Of a stretch of DNA of 64,000 bases, positions 25,128-34,298 are shown in pieces. This DNA comes from Corynebacterium liangguodongii. Its GTDB lineage: Bacteria; Actinomycetota; Actinomycetes; Mycobacteriales; Mycobacteriaceae. The translations under genes and the position numbers were made by a program. The notes beneath the pieces were generated by a model. The model had not been told where the DNA came from. It made no database searches and saw only the letters and a list, made by a program, of their open reading frames with translations. The DNA lies in contig NZ_CP026948.1 of NCBI RefSeq assembly GCF_003070865.1, positions 1,488,001-1,552,000 of the forward strand. The letters run 5' to 3'. The stretch's first letter is position 1, and each line of letters starts with the position of its first letter.

Positions 25128-26309
25128 ATGAAGGCTGTGACCTGGCAAGGCGCAGACAAGGTCTCCACAGAGACCGTCGATGACCCCACCATCCAAGAGC
25201 CCACCGACGCCATCATCGAGGTCACCTCGAGCGGCGTGTGCGGTTCCGACCTCCACCTCATCTCCGTGCTCGCCCCCTACATGAACGAGGGCGACATCAT
25301 GGGCCACGAGCCGATGGGCCGCGTCGTCGAGGCCGGCGCCGCCTCCGGGCTGAAGAAGGGCGACCGCGTCGTCATCCCGTTCAACATCTCCTGTGGCCAC
25401 TGCTGGATGTGCCAGCACAGCCTTTATTCCCAGTGCGAGACCACCCAGGTCAAGGAGAAGGAATCCGGCGCCTCCCTGCTCGGCTTCTCCTCCCTCTACG
25501 GTTCCGTCCCCGGCGGCCAGGCTGAGTACCTGCGCGTCCCGCACGCGGACTTCGGCGCCATCAAGGTCGGCGACGAGCTGCCGGATAACCGCTACGTGTT
25601 CTTGAGCGATGTCCTCCCCACCGCCTGGCAGGGCGTGAAGTACGCCGACGTCGGCGAGGGCGACACCATCGCCGTCTACGGCCTCGGCCCGATCGGCCAG
25701 ATGGGCGCACGCATGGCGCGCCACATGGGCGCACGCGTCTTCGGCATCGACCCGGTCCCGGAGCGCCGCGAGATGGCCGCACGCCACGGCATCGAGGTCT
25801 TTGAGGGCGGGGAGGACTCCATCGGCGAGATCCGCGAGCTCACCGAGGGCCGCGGCCCCGACGCCGTCCTCGACGCCGTCGGCATGGAGGCCCACGGTTC
25901 CCCGGTGGGCGGCGCCATCCAGGCTGCCGCCGGCCTGCTGCCCGACGCCGCGGCGCAGAAGGTCATGGAGACCGCCGGAGTCGATCGCCTCAACGCACTC
26001 CACGACGCCATCGACCTGGTCCGCCGCGGCGGCACCATCTCCATCAGCGGCGTCTACGGCGGCGCTGCCAGCCCGATGCCGCTGCTAACCCTGTTTGATA
26101 AGCAGATCCAGATGCGCATGGGCCAGTGCAACGTGAAGAAGTGGATCTCCGATCTGCTCCCGCTCGTCGAGGACCCGTCCGACCCGCTCGGCGTCGACGA
26201 CCTCATCACCCACCGCGTCTCGCTCGACGAGGCTCCCGAGGCCTACCGCAAGTTCCGCGACAAGGACGACCACTGCATCAAGGTCGTCATCGAGCCGCAG
26301 GCAAGCTAG
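25128..26309 (+). CDS. Zinc-dependent alcohol dehydrogenase, formaldehyde-dehydrogenase-like
   Basis: 393 residues, ATG after GAAAGGAACACCGCTG. Medium-chain dehydrogenase: catalytic zinc ligands in GVCGSDLHL and MGHEPMGRV, structural zinc cysteines in CGHCWMCQHSLYSQC, and the NAD fold at IAVYGLGPIGQMGARMARHM. The inserted segment and C-terminal region (HRVSLDEAPEAYRKFRDKDD) match the glutathione-independent formaldehyde dehydrogenase-like branch. Monocistronic, with a strong terminator 26 bp after the stop. Confidence 0.88.
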   Translation: MKAVTWQGADKVSTETVDDPTIQEPTDAIIEVTSSGVCGSDLHLISVLAPYMNEGDIMGHEPMGRVVEAGAASGLKKGDRVVIPFNISCGHCWMCQHSLYSQCETTQVKEKESGASLLGFSSLYGSVPGGQAEYLRVPHADFGAIKVGDELPDNRYVFLSDVLPTAWQGVKYADVGEGDTIAVYGLGPIGQMGARMARHMGARVFGIDPVPERREMAARHGIEVFEGGEDSIGEIRELTEGRGPDAVLDAVGMEAHGSPVGGAIQAAAGLLPDAAAQKVMETAGVDRLNALHDAIDLVRRGGTISISGVYGGAASPMPLLTLFDKQIQMRMGQCNVKKWISDLLPLVEDPSDPLGVDDLITHRVSLDEAPEAYRKFRDKDDHCIKVVIEPQAS

Positions 26310-26334
26310 ACCCGAAGGGCCCCGGGCCCACCGC

Positions 26335-26373
26335 AGCGCCCGCTCCCCCACCTTCCCGGGGGGAGCGGGCGCT
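26335..26373. terminator. Bidirectional terminator between the dehydrogenase and pyk
   Basis: AGCGCCCGCTCCCC pairs perfectly with GGGGAGCGGGCGCT (14-bp stem, 11-nt loop) and is followed by CGGCTTT on the plus side. It sits between two converging genes. Confidence 0.85.
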
Positions 26374-26405
26374 CGGCTTTGTCAGCGCCGCTGGGGCCGC
26401 GCGGG

Positions 26406-27836
26406 CTACCTGCCCAGGTTCTCCCCGAGCTGGTGGACGCGGATCATGTTCGTCGTCCCCGTCACCCCGGGCGGGGTGCCAGCGATGATGACCATGGTGT
26501 CGCCCTCGCTGTACTCGCCGATCTGCAAAAGCGCTTCATCAACAACCTTGACCATGTCGTCGGTGTGGACAACCGGAGGGCACAAAAACGTCTCCGCCCC
26601 CCACGTGAGCGCGAGCTGGGAGCGGACCTGCTGCTCCGGGGTGAACACGAGCAGCGGGTGTTCCGGGTGGAGCCGGGCCACGCGCCGAGCCGTGTCGCCG
26701 GACTGAGTAAAGGTGACGATCGCGCGAGCGTTGAGCCGCTGGGCGATATCGTAGGCGGAATACGACATCACGCCGCGCTTCGTGCGCGGGATGTGCCCCA
26801 GGGGCGGCACCGTCCCCATCGATTCGGCGACCCGCACGATGCGCCCCATCGTGCGCACAACGTTGTGGGGATCCACGCCCACCGAGGTCTCGCCCGAAAG
26901 CATCACCGCGTCGGCGCCGTCGAGCACGGCGTTGGCCACATCGGAGGCCTCCGCGCGGGTCGGGCGCGAGTTCTCGATCATGGAATCGAGCATCTGCGTG
27001 GCAACGATGACCGGCTTGGCGTTCTCCCGCGCAATCTGGATCACCCGCTTTTGCACCAGGGGCACCTGCTCAAGGGGGATCTCCACACCCAGGTCGCCGC
27101 GCGCAACCATCACCGCGTCGAAAGCGAGCACGATGGATTCGAGCGCGTCGACCGCCTCCGGCTTCTCCAGCTTCGCAATCACCGGCACGCGGCGCCCCAC
27201 CTCGTCCATCACCTCGTGAACCAGGTCAACATCCGAGGGGGAGCGCACGAAGGACAGCGCGATGAAATCGACGCCGAGCTTGAGGGCGAACTTCAGGTCC
27301 GCGATGTCCTTCTCGCTCAGCGCCGGAACGGAGATATCCATCCCCGGCAGGGACACGCCCTTGTTGTTCGACACCGGCCCACCCTCGGTCACCTTGGCCA
27401 CGACGTCGTTGCCATCGACCTCGGTGACAACGAGGGCGACCTTTCCGTCGTCGACTAAGAGCCGGTCTCCGGGCTTGGCGTCGTCCGCCAGCTGCTTATA
27501 GGTGGTGGAGACGCGGTCGTGGGTACCCGGGACGTCCTCGACAGTGATACGGACGACCTCGCCGGTCTCCCACACCGTCGAGCCCTCCTCGAAGCGGCCG
27601 AGGCGGATCTTCGGGCCCTGCAGGTCGGCGAGGATGCCGACGGCGTGGCCGGTCTCGTCGGTAGCCTCGCGCACCCAGCGGTAGTTGCGCTCGTGGTCGG
27701 CATGATCGCCGTGGGAGAAGTTCAGCCTCGCCACGTCCATCCCGTCGCTGACCAACCCGACGATGGCATCCTTGCTGGCCACCGCCGGGCCGAGCGTACA
27801 CACGATCTTGGTTCTTCTATCCACTTCTTCTCCCAC
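26406..27836 (-). CDS. pyk: Pyruvate kinase
   Basis: 476 residues. Blocks TKIVCTLGPAVASKDAIVGL, VARLNFSHGDHADHERNYRW, LADLQGPKIRLGRFEEG, the catalytic Lys region VIAKLEKPEAVDALE, MVARGDLGVEIPLEQVPLVQ and SGETSVGVDPHNVVRTM are all present, with a complete C-terminal domain. It converts phosphoenolpyruvate and ADP to pyruvate and ATP. Located just after lgt as in other corynebacteria and mycobacteria. Confidence 0.97.
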   Translation of the reverse strand: MGEEVDRRTKIVCTLGPAVASKDAIVGLVSDGMDVARLNFSHGDHADHERNYRWVREATDETGHAVGILADLQGPKIRLGRFEEGSTVWETGEVVRITVEDVPGTHDRVSTTYKQLADDAKPGDRLLVDDGKVALVVTEVDGNDVVAKVTEGGPVSNNKGVSLPGMDISVPALSEKDIADLKFALKLGVDFIALSFVRSPSDVDLVHEVMDEVGRRVPVIAKLEKPEAVDALESIVLAFDAVMVARGDLGVEIPLEQVPLVQKRVIQIARENAKPVIVATQMLDSMIENSRPTRAEASDVANAVLDGADAVMLSGETSVGVDPHNVVRTMGRIVRVAESMGTVPPLGHIPRTKRGVMSYSAYDIAQRLNARAIVTFTQSGDTARRVARLHPEHPLLVFTPEQQVRSQLALTWGAETFLCPPVVHTDDMVKVVDEALLQIGEYSEGDTMVIIAGTPPGVTGTTNMIRVHQLGENLGR

Positions 27837-27878
27837 CTTCGCTCGAGGGTGCGCATGAGTGCGCGGGCCACACGCTGC

Positions 27879-28811
27879 CTATCGCTTCCCTACCGTACCG
27901 TCTAGAGCACGCTCCCGCTCGCCACCCAGCTCTCCCCCGGCGCGCTCGCGCGGGTCAACCTCCCGCGGGCTCTCCTGCCCGCGGGGAAGCCGCAGGAAGA
28001 CGATGAGCGCAACAATGAACAACACGCCGGAGACCCACGTGTTGACCCGGAGGCCGAGGATGAGGTTGGCTGCGTCGGCACGCATGAGCTCAACAAAGAA
28101 CCTACCCAGGGCGTAGGTGGCGAGGTAGAGGGCGAAGACGCGCCCGTGACCGAGGCGGAAACGGCGCTCGGCCCACAGCAAAAACGCGAACGCGGCGAGG
28201 TTCCAGATCATCTCGTAGAGGAATGTCGGGTGCACGCTGGCAACGACCTCGCCCGTCGAGCGCCCTGTCAGCGGCGCGTACCGGCCGGCGTCGTCGACAC
28301 GGTAGTAGATGTCGAGCGCCCACGGCACGTCCGTGGGGCGGCCGTAGAGCTCCTGGTTAAACCAGTTGCCCAGCCGCCCGATCGCCTGGGCGAGGATCAC
28401 CGTCGGCGCCGCCGCGTCCGCGAACGGGGCCAGGGGTACCCCGCGGTAGCGAAACAGCGCCCACACAGCCGCGGTGCCCAGCGCGACTGCCCCTAAGATT
28501 CCCAGCCCACCGGCGGAGACGTTGAAGGCTTGCCACGGGTCACGGCCCGGGCCGAAGTACTTGTCGTAGTCCGTGATCACGTGGTAGAGGCGACCACCGA
28601 TGATGCCCGCCGGGATGGCCACGATCGCGGCGTCCCACACGAGGTCCGGGTCCCCGCCCTTGGCCTTGTAACGGCGCAGCGTGAGCCACAGCGCGACGAT
28701 GATGCCTGTGATAATGCACAGCGAGTACGCGCGGATAGGGACGGTCCCGATGTGCCAGACGCCCTGCGGCGGGGACGGAATGTTAGCCAAAATCATGGAA
28801 TCCACGCGCAC
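27879..28811 (-). CDS. lgt: Prolipoprotein diacylglyceryl transferase
   Basis: 310 residues, about seven membrane helices. Signature [20 protein letters not shown] is the Lgt motif with the essential Asn, Glu and Gly residues, and the [10 protein letters not shown] loop matches the conserved HG-type region. It transfers diacylglycerol from phosphatidylglycerol to the lipobox Cys of prelipoproteins. Start is GTG 28811 or ATG 28796. A C-terminal charged tail (about 30 residues) extends past the last helix. Confidence 0.94.
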   Translation of the reverse strand: MRVDSMILANIPSPPQGVWHIGTVPIRAYSLCIITGIIVALWLTLRRYKAKGGDPDLVWDAAIVAIPAGIIGGRLYHVITDYDKYFGPGRDPWQAFNVSAGGLGILGAVALGTAAVWALFRYRGVPLAPFADAAAPTVILAQAIGRLGNWFNQELYGRPTDVPWALDIYYRVDDAGRYAPLTGRSTGEVVASVHPTFLYEMIWNLAAFAFLLWAERRFRLGHGRVFALYLATYALGRFFVELMRADAANLILGLRVNTWVSGVLFIVALIVFLRLPRGQESPREVDPRERAGGELGGERERALDGTVGKR

Positions 28812-28854
28812 CAGTGTGCCCCACCGCGGCGAGAAAACGCAGCAGGCACGCGCG

Positions 28855-29679
28855 CTAGCTTCTCGACGGGCACGCCGGGTGCTGCCCCGCCGCCGCGAGC
28901 CTGCGCGTGGCCGATTCCACGTCCTGGGAGCTCATCACGGCCTCGGCGGCGAGCACGGCATCGGCGCCGGACGATGCGGCGTCGATAAGGTCGCGCGCCG
29001 TGCGCACCCCACCGAGGCTGATTTTTAACACCTCAGAAGGCAACCCCGGCGCGATCTCGGCGAACGCGTCGGGGTTGAGCGAATTGGTATCAAAGGTCCA
29101 GGAGTTCACGGCGATGACGGAGGCGCCCGCCGCGAGAGCACGATCGGCCTCCTCGTCCGTGCGCACCTCGGCCATCACCGCCATGCCGAGCGACTCTGCA
29201 CGGTCGATCAACGCCGATAACCGGTACTGATCCAAAATCCCGACCTGAAGCGGGATCATGTCCGCCCCGAAACAGCGCGCCTCGTGAATCTGGTAGGGAT
29301 CAACGATGACGTCGCGACAGACCATCGGTAAATCAACGGCGGCGCGGGCGGCGGCCATGTCGGTCAACGAGCCGTCGAAACGCAGCCGCTCGGTCTGACA
29401 CGCGATAAGGTGCGCCCCGCCGGCCTCGATCGCGCGCGCGATGTCTTCGACGCTGAGCGCGCTGCCGGCAAACGGCGCGGTCGGGCCGAAGACGGGTGAG
29501 TTGCGCTTGATCTCCACAATCACCCCGCAGCCGTGCCGCAGCAACGCTGCCCGGGCATCGCGGGTCGGCCCCATTGCCCGGGAGCGGGCCTTAATGTCGT
29601 GGAAGGAGATGACGGATTCGCGCGCCGAGACGTCGCGCAGCACGGCTTCGACAACGCCCGATGCCTTCTGCGTGTCCAT
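28855..29679 (-). CDS. Indole-3-glycerol-phosphate synthase-like protein (divergent TrpC paralogue)
   Basis: 274 residues with the TrpC barrel order: [20 protein letters not shown] (the E-x-K motif), [59 protein letters not shown] and [20 protein letters not shown]. Compared with classical TrpC, the Lys of the R-K-D-F motif is Arg (CRDV) and the Glu of S-E-S-G-I is missing (SLGGV), while the first Lys, the Glu of AEVRT and the Asn are kept. The position between the Trp-associated membrane protein and lgt is the ancestral trpC locus of mycobacteria, so it may be a repurposed copy with trpC proper elsewhere. Function as a true IGPS is doubtful. Confidence 0.75.
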   Translation of the reverse strand: MDTQKASGVVEAVLRDVSARESVISFHDIKARSRAMGPTRDARAALLRHGCGVIVEIKRNSPVFGPTAPFAGSALSVEDIARAIEAGGAHLIACQTERLRFDGSLTDMAAARAAVDLPMVCRDVIVDPYQIHEARCFGADMIPLQVGILDQYRLSALIDRAESLGMAVMAEVRTDEEADRALAAGASVIAVNSWTFDTNSLNPDAFAEIAPGLPSEVLKISLGGVRTARDLIDAASSGADAVLAAEAVMSSQDVESATRRLAAAGQHPACPSRS

Positions 29680-29716
29680 AGCCCTCCCTTCCGCCTGTGA
29701 TTAGGGTAACTGCGAC

Positions 29717-30400
29717 TTACCGCTCGGCGGAAATCGGCCCTCCCTGCGGGTCGGTCGGGTCGATATCGGCGTCAATGGCGTCCCACATCACGCGCCCCGA
29801 ATCGGGGTCATCCTCCAAATCGGCGCCGATCTTTTCCCGGCGCACCGATTCCTTTTCGTACTTATTCACACGCCGCGAATCGCTCCCCGGCCGCAGCGCC
29901 ACCGCCAGGCCAGAGGCCACTGCGACGGCACAACCCACCACTGCCAGCGCCGCGTAGCCCACGTTGACGTCGACGGAGACGATCTGCGCCAGCGGCGAGA
30001 GCGCGTTGTCCGCGCCGCGCCCGGCCGATTGGGCCTCGCCCGCCCCCGCGGTGAGCAGCGCGCGCACCCGCTCGACGTCGGCGCCGCGCGCGATGAGCCC
30101 GAGCGGCGAGAGGGCGGCGAAGGCGGCGGCGACGGCGACGACGGCGGCAACGATGCGCCTGGGGAGGCGTCGCAAAGCGAGCGTTGCGACGCCTCCCGCG
30201 ACGAGCAGGAGCGCGACCGCCAAGGCCTCCGTCGACCACTGCGCGCCGGTGACCTCGCGCACCCCGCCGCCGACCCGATCGTCGAAGTAGCTCACCTCGA
30301 GCCAGGGTGCCCGCGCGGCGAGCGCCACCAGCGCGGCCGAGATGCCGAGACCGGCGGCGCCGGGGCGGGTCAGTCCCCTATCCACAGATTGCTCAGTCAT
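29717..30400 (-). CDS. Trp-operon-associated membrane protein (TIGR02234-like)
   Basis: About 227 residues from ATG 30400 (the longer frame adds an unlikely leader). Four hydrophobic helices: residues 18-36, 63-83, 88-112 and 148-170. The extracellular W-L-E-V-S-Y motif (PWLEVSYFDDRVGG) and a C-terminal acidic tail fit the actinobacterial trp-locus membrane protein found between trpE and trpC in mycobacteria. Role unknown. Its neighbour is the TrpC-like gene, as expected. Confidence 0.78.
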   Translation of the reverse strand: MTEQSVDRGLTRPGAAGLGISAALVALAARAPWLEVSYFDDRVGGGVREVTGAQWSTEALAVALLLVAGGVATLALRRLPRRIVAAVVAVAAAFAALSPLGLIARGADVERVRALLTAGAGEAQSAGRGADNALSPLAQIVSVDVNVGYAALAVVGCAVAVASGLAVALRPGSDSRRVNKYEKESVRREKIGADLEDDPDSGRVMWDAIDADIDPTDPQGGPISAER

Positions 30401-30677
30401 GGGCTCGATCCTAGAGCAGGGCTGCAGAAGAGAACCCCCGGAGATCGCGCCCTGGCTCTGTCTGCTCAAAATCGTGAACAAGAACGAAAGTACCGAATAC
30501 GTCTAGCTCCCTTGCGCGCTAGGTACGACCGTGATAGCACTCGCTGCGAGTGCGTCTTCTGGGAACGTGATGCTGGTTGACCACATCGGTGCCAGTCCCG
30601 GCTATTCCATCAGTGGTTCCCTCAACCCAATGCCCTTATTCATCAAGTCGAAGTGCTTGAAAAGAGGTCACTTTAAT

Positions 30678-31046
30678 ATGCCGCAAGAAAGAGGATCGAA
30701 GAGAGCACGTGCCGCTTTGACTTCGCTGGCCGTGGCTACATTCCTAGCTGCCCAGTGCATCGCTGCTGCCCCTGCCTCGCAGGCGCAGGAGCGACGGTTG
30801 GATACCCACATCAAGGGCCCGCTGGTCCTGGCGGAGGCAATGTACTACGATGCCGGGGCCGACGCGATCCGCCTCGACCAACGGAGTATCGACTACAGCC
30901 GGGTGACCCCTGCAGAGGTCGAGGAAGTCCGCTCCGGACTCGAGAAACTCTCCGACGATCTGCGCCGCTCCGCCGGCGTGGAAGGAACGACCGATTCCGG
31001 AGCAGCGAGCCGAGAAGGAGGCTACCGATTCGAATGCCAGAAATAG
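30678..31046 (+). CDS. Small secreted protein of unknown function
   Basis: 122 residues from ATG 30678, with AAAGAGG upstream. Signal peptide of about 38 residues: basic N-terminus (GSKRARAAL), hydrophobic core (TSLAVATFLAAQCIAAAPAS) and an AQA-like cleavage site. The mature part is charged, with a helical segment VEEVRSGLEKLSDDLRRSAG and a C-terminal YRFECQK. Overlaps the next small gene by 13 bp. I recognise no family. Confidence 0.7.
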   Translation: MPQERGSKRARAALTSLAVATFLAAQCIAAAPASQAQERRLDTHIKGPLVLAEAMYYDAGADAIRLDQRSIDYSRVTPAEVEEVRSGLEKLSDDLRRSAGVEGTTDSGAASREGGYRFECQK

Positions 31047-31267
31047 ACCAAGCCACCAGCGAGGTTAAAACAACAGCACCTACCGTGGTCGTCGCAATCC
31101 TCGCGGTCGGGACAGTTCTTCTCCTGCTGCTCTACCTCGGGTTGAGCCGTTACTACAACGGGCAGGAGCTCAAGGCTCTCGTGGAGGGCGCGGAAGCCAC
31201 CGGGCAGAGCTACAACGTTATCATTCATAACGGGCTGACCGGCAGGTACTCATTCAACGTGAACTAG
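31034..31267 (+). CDS. Small single-pass membrane protein of unknown function
   Basis: 77 residues, ATG 31034 within the end of the upstream gene. One strong membrane helix at residues 16-37 (PTVVVAILAVGTVLLLLLYL) followed by a soluble C-terminal part with repeated polar/aromatic residues (GQSYNVIIHNGLTGRYSFNV). Translationally coupled to the secreted protein, so they probably work as a pair at the cell envelope. Confidence 0.65.
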   Translation: MPEIDQATSEVKTTAPTVVVAILAVGTVLLLLLYLGLSRYYNGQELKALVEGAEATGQSYNVIIHNGLTGRYSFNVN

Positions 31268-31345
31268 CTGCACTAATCGGGGAGGCTGGTGCCCCCTGGG
31301 GCATCCGGGGGCGCTGGGGTGTCGTCATCGCTGCGGCGCTGCAGT

Positions 31346-31699
31346 TCACAGCAGCTTGTCGGCGTCGAAGCAGGTTCGGTCTCCGGTGTGGCACGCCCCG
31401 CCCTGCTGGATGACTGTCACCAGCAGGGTGTCCCCGTCGCAGTCGAGGCGCACGCCGGTGACTTCTTGGGTGTGGCCGGAGGTCAAGCCCTTGATCCAGT
31501 ATTCACCGCGGGAACGCGAGAAGTAGGTGCCGCGGCGCGTCGCCAGCGTGTGCGCAAGGGCGTGGTCGTCCATCCACGCCATCATGAGCACCTCGCCGGT
31601 GCCACCGGCCTGCACGATCGCGGGGACGAGGCCGGCGTCGTTACGCTTGAGGCGCGCCGCGATCGCAGGATCGAGCTCGAAGTCCCTCGGGTCACTCAC
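31346..31699 (-). CDS. hisI: Phosphoribosyl-AMP cyclohydrolase
   Basis: 117 residues, single-domain HisI as in actinobacteria. [60 protein letters not shown] and GDRTCF contain the zinc-binding Cys and His residues. Third step of histidine synthesis. Overlaps hisF by 4 bp. Last gene of the minus-strand his operon. Confidence 0.96.
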   Translation of the reverse strand: MSDPRDFELDPAIAARLKRNDAGLVPAIVQAGGTGEVLMMAWMDDHALAHTLATRRGTYFSRSRGEYWIKGLTSGHTQEVTGVRLDCDGDTLLVTVIQQGGACHTGDRTCFDADKLL

Positions 31700-32469
31700 C
31701 GCACCTCCAGACCGGCACTGCGCAGAGCGCCCTTGACCTCGGCGATCGAAACCTCGCCGAAATGGAAGATCGAGGCCGCCAGCACCGCATCGGCCCCGGC
31801 CTCAGCCGCGGGCGGGAAGTGCTCCGGTGCCCCGGCCCCGCCGGAGGCGATGACGGGAATATCCACGGCGGCGCGCACGGCCTCGATGAGCTCGATGTCG
31901 AACCCCTCTTTTGTGCCGTCGCCGTCCATCGAGTTCAATAAAATCTCCCCCGCCCCGAGCCGCTGCCCGGTCCGCGCCCACTCGACAGCGTCGATACCCG
32001 CCGAGCGGGTCCCGCCGTGCGTGGTCACCTCGAAGCCAGAAGGCTGGGGAGTACCTCCGGCCGGGACGCGCCTGGCGTCGACGGAGAGCACGATGCACTG
32101 CGCGCCGAAGCGCCGGGAGAGCTCGCCGATGAGATCCGGGCGGGCGATCGCCGCGGTGTTGACGCTGACCTTGTCGGCCCCCGCGCGCAGCAACTCGCGC
32201 ACGTCGTCAACGCTGCGCACCCCGCCACCGACGGTCAGCGGGATAAACACCTGCTCCGCCGTGCGGCGCACCACATCGAGCATCGTCCCCCTGCCCTGGC
32301 GGGAGGCGGTGACGTCGAGGAATGTCAGCTCGTCGACCCCGGCCTCGCCGTAGGCCTTCGCCAGCTCGACCGGGTCCCCGGCGTCACGAAGGTCTGCGAA
32401 GTTCACGCCCTTGACCACGCGACCGTCATCGACGTCGAGGCAGGCAATCACGCGAGTAGCCACAGCCAT
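31696..32469 (-). CDS. hisF: Imidazole glycerol phosphate synthase, cyclase subunit
   Basis: 257 residues, half-barrel repeats. [60 protein letters not shown] and [13 protein letters not shown] are diagnostic, with catalytic Asp residues in CLDVDDGR and SMDGDG. It uses ammonia from HisH (35471-36142). 57 bp from the preceding phosphatase gene. Confidence 0.97.
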   Translation of the reverse strand: MAVATRVIACLDVDDGRVVKGVNFADLRDAGDPVELAKAYGEAGVDELTFLDVTASRQGRGTMLDVVRRTAEQVFIPLTVGGGVRSVDDVRELLRAGADKVSVNTAAIARPDLIGELSRRFGAQCIVLSVDARRVPAGGTPQPSGFEVTTHGGTRSAGIDAVEWARTGQRLGAGEILLNSMDGDGTKEGFDIELIEAVRAAVDIPVIASGGAGAPEHFPPAAEAGADAVLAASIFHFGEVSIAEVKGALRSAGLEVR

Positions 32470-32526
32470 GTCAATTCCCTCGTTCTTTCCTTTGGGTCAC
32501 TTTTTAAGTTCTTCGCACGCGGCCGC

Positions 32527-33315
32527 CTACGGGCACACCGACCTCATCGTACTGAGCGCGATCTTGTGCGCCCTGCGCGTCCCGGCGATCGCGCCGACGG
32601 ACTCCATCGTCCACGGCTCGCCGTTCGTGCCCGTCACCACCGCCCCGGCGCTGCGGGCGAGAAGGATGCCCGCGGAGTTATCCCACAGGTGCGGCGAGAA
32701 GCTCACCGCCGCCTGGTAAATCCCCTGTGCGACGAAGGCGAAATCGACACCGACGGAACCGGAGATCCGAGGCCGCAGGTCCGTATCGGCCAGCGTGGCC
32801 ATGAGGTTGAGTCGCACGTCGGCGGGGAAGCGCTCGGAATCCGGAGAGCGCACCGAGCCCACTCCGACCTGGGAAGCCGCCTTCGTCTCCGACTCGATGG
32901 GCGGGAGCTCCTCGCCGTTGAGGTAGACCGGGGAACCCTCCAGCGCTGTCAGACGCATGTTCATCAGCGGGATCTCGGTGACGGCCACGATGGGCTGCCC
33001 GCGATAGATCAGGGAGACGAGGATGGAGCAGTTCGGGTTGCCGGAGGAATAGTTCGACGTCCCGTCGATCGGGTCGACCACCCAGCACGCTTCCGAGTTG
33101 AGGTCCCCTCCCTGCTCCTCGCCGTAGACGGGGATGCCGGTTTCCCCGGTCAGGCGGGAACGCATGAGCTCCTCGATGGCGAGGTCCGCCTCCGTGGCAA
33201 AATCGCCGGATGCCTTAAACAGGGCGGGCGCGGCGCCGAGGTGGGAGATGAATAGCTCGCGCGCCTCGCCCACGACCGATTCGGCGATTTCGAGATAGTG
33301 CTTCGTGCTATCCAT
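32527..33315 (-). CDS. Inositol-monophosphatase-family phosphatase, probable histidinol-phosphatase
   Basis: 262 residues. Metal sites: PVYGEEQGGD, CWVVDPIDGTSNYSSGNPNC, and a late LWDNSAGILLARSAGAVVTG. The family includes inositol monophosphatase and the actinobacterial histidinol-phosphate phosphatase (HisN/ImpA). Its place between hisA and hisF argues for a histidine role or for a hitch-hiking housekeeping phosphatase, as in C. glutamicum, where impA sits in the his operon. Exact substrate cannot be read from sequence. Confidence 0.88.
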   Translation of the reverse strand: MDSTKHYLEIAESVVGEARELFISHLGAAPALFKASGDFATEADLAIEELMRSRLTGETGIPVYGEEQGGDLNSEACWVVDPIDGTSNYSSGNPNCSILVSLIYRGQPIVAVTEIPLMNMRLTALEGSPVYLNGEELPPIESETKAASQVGVGSVRSPDSERFPADVRLNLMATLADTDLRPRISGSVGVDFAFVAQGIYQAAVSFSPHLWDNSAGILLARSAGAVVTGTNGEPWTMESVGAIAGTRRAHKIALSTMRSVCP

Positions 33316-33386
33316 AAGGTCACAATACCCGCAGCGGTACGCGTTGGTCTTCTTAGCGTCAACTCCCCCGCCGGCCGCTCCCCTCG

Positions 33387-34139
33387 CTACCGCTCCGCGG
33401 AGGCGAGCGCGGCGAGGGCGTCTTCAAGGGTGAAGCGGCGCTCGTAGAGAGCCTTGCCGATGATGACGGAATCGATGCCTTCCGAGGCGTAGCGAGAGAT
33501 CTCCACCACGTCATCAACGCGGGCCACCCCTCCGCTGGCGGTGACCATCGCATCCGTGGCGGCGGAGACGTCGCGCAGCAGGTCGACGTTCGGGCCGGTG
33601 AGCGTGCCATCGCGGCTGACGTCCGTGACGACGAAGCGTGCGCACCCCACGGAGTCGAAAAACTCCAGCACCTCCCACAGGTCCCCGCCGCTGGAGGTCC
33701 ACCCGTTGCCCTTGGTGCGCCACTGGCCCCCTTCCTCGCGCACCGCGATGTCGATCGCGATTGCCTCGCCGTAGCGGTCAATCGCCCGGGCCGTCCACTC
33801 CGGGTTCTCCAGCGCGGCGGTGCCGATGTTGACCCGTCTCGCGCCGGTGGCCAGGGCGCGCTCCAAGGAGGCGTCGTCACGTATGCCGCCCGTGAGCTCC
33901 ACATTGATGTCGAGCTGGCGGGTGATCTCGGCCATGAGCTCGTGGTTGGACCCGCGCCCGAAGGCGGCGTCGAGGTCGACGAAGTGGAGCCAGCTCGCCC
34001 CCGCGTCGCGCCAGCGCAGCGCTGCCTCCAGCGGCGGGCCGTAGCTTTTCTCCGTGCCCGCCTCGCCCTGGTCGAGGCGCACGGCCTGGCCACCGACGAC
34101 GTCGACGGCGGGCAAAAGTGTGAAACTCATGCCAGCCAC
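33387..34139 (-). CDS. hisA: Phosphoribosylformimino-5-aminoimidazole carboxamide ribotide isomerase
   Basis: 250 residues, TIM barrel with HisA motifs: LLPAVDVVGGQAVRLDQGEA (first catalytic Asp), VELTGGIRDDASLERALATG, VVTDVSRDGTLTGPNVDLLR (second Asp) and VTASGGVARVDDVVEI. In actinobacteria this enzyme can double as PriA for tryptophan; the barrel loops do not let me decide. The next upstream his gene, hisH, is 1.3 kb away because of the inserted islet. Confidence 0.95.
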   Translation of the reverse strand: MAGMSFTLLPAVDVVGGQAVRLDQGEAGTEKSYGPPLEAALRWRDAGASWLHFVDLDAAFGRGSNHELMAEITRQLDINVELTGGIRDDASLERALATGARRVNIGTAALENPEWTARAIDRYGEAIAIDIAVREEGGQWRTKGNGWTSSGGDLWEVLEFFDSVGCARFVVTDVSRDGTLTGPNVDLLRDVSAATDAMVTASGGVARVDDVVEISRYASEGIDSVIIGKALYERRFTLEDALAALASAER

Positions 34140-34298
34140 TATATCGGAGCCGATTGTCCCCTTCGGCAGCTCGACCCCAGGCTGTGAGCACGTGAGGCTG
34201 TGAGCACGTGCTCCTTCAACTCGTGAGATGGGTAGACGCTGCCTCGGCCAGGCGTTCGCGTTGGCCCCGAAACCATAGCAGCGATAGCGCGTGCCAAC

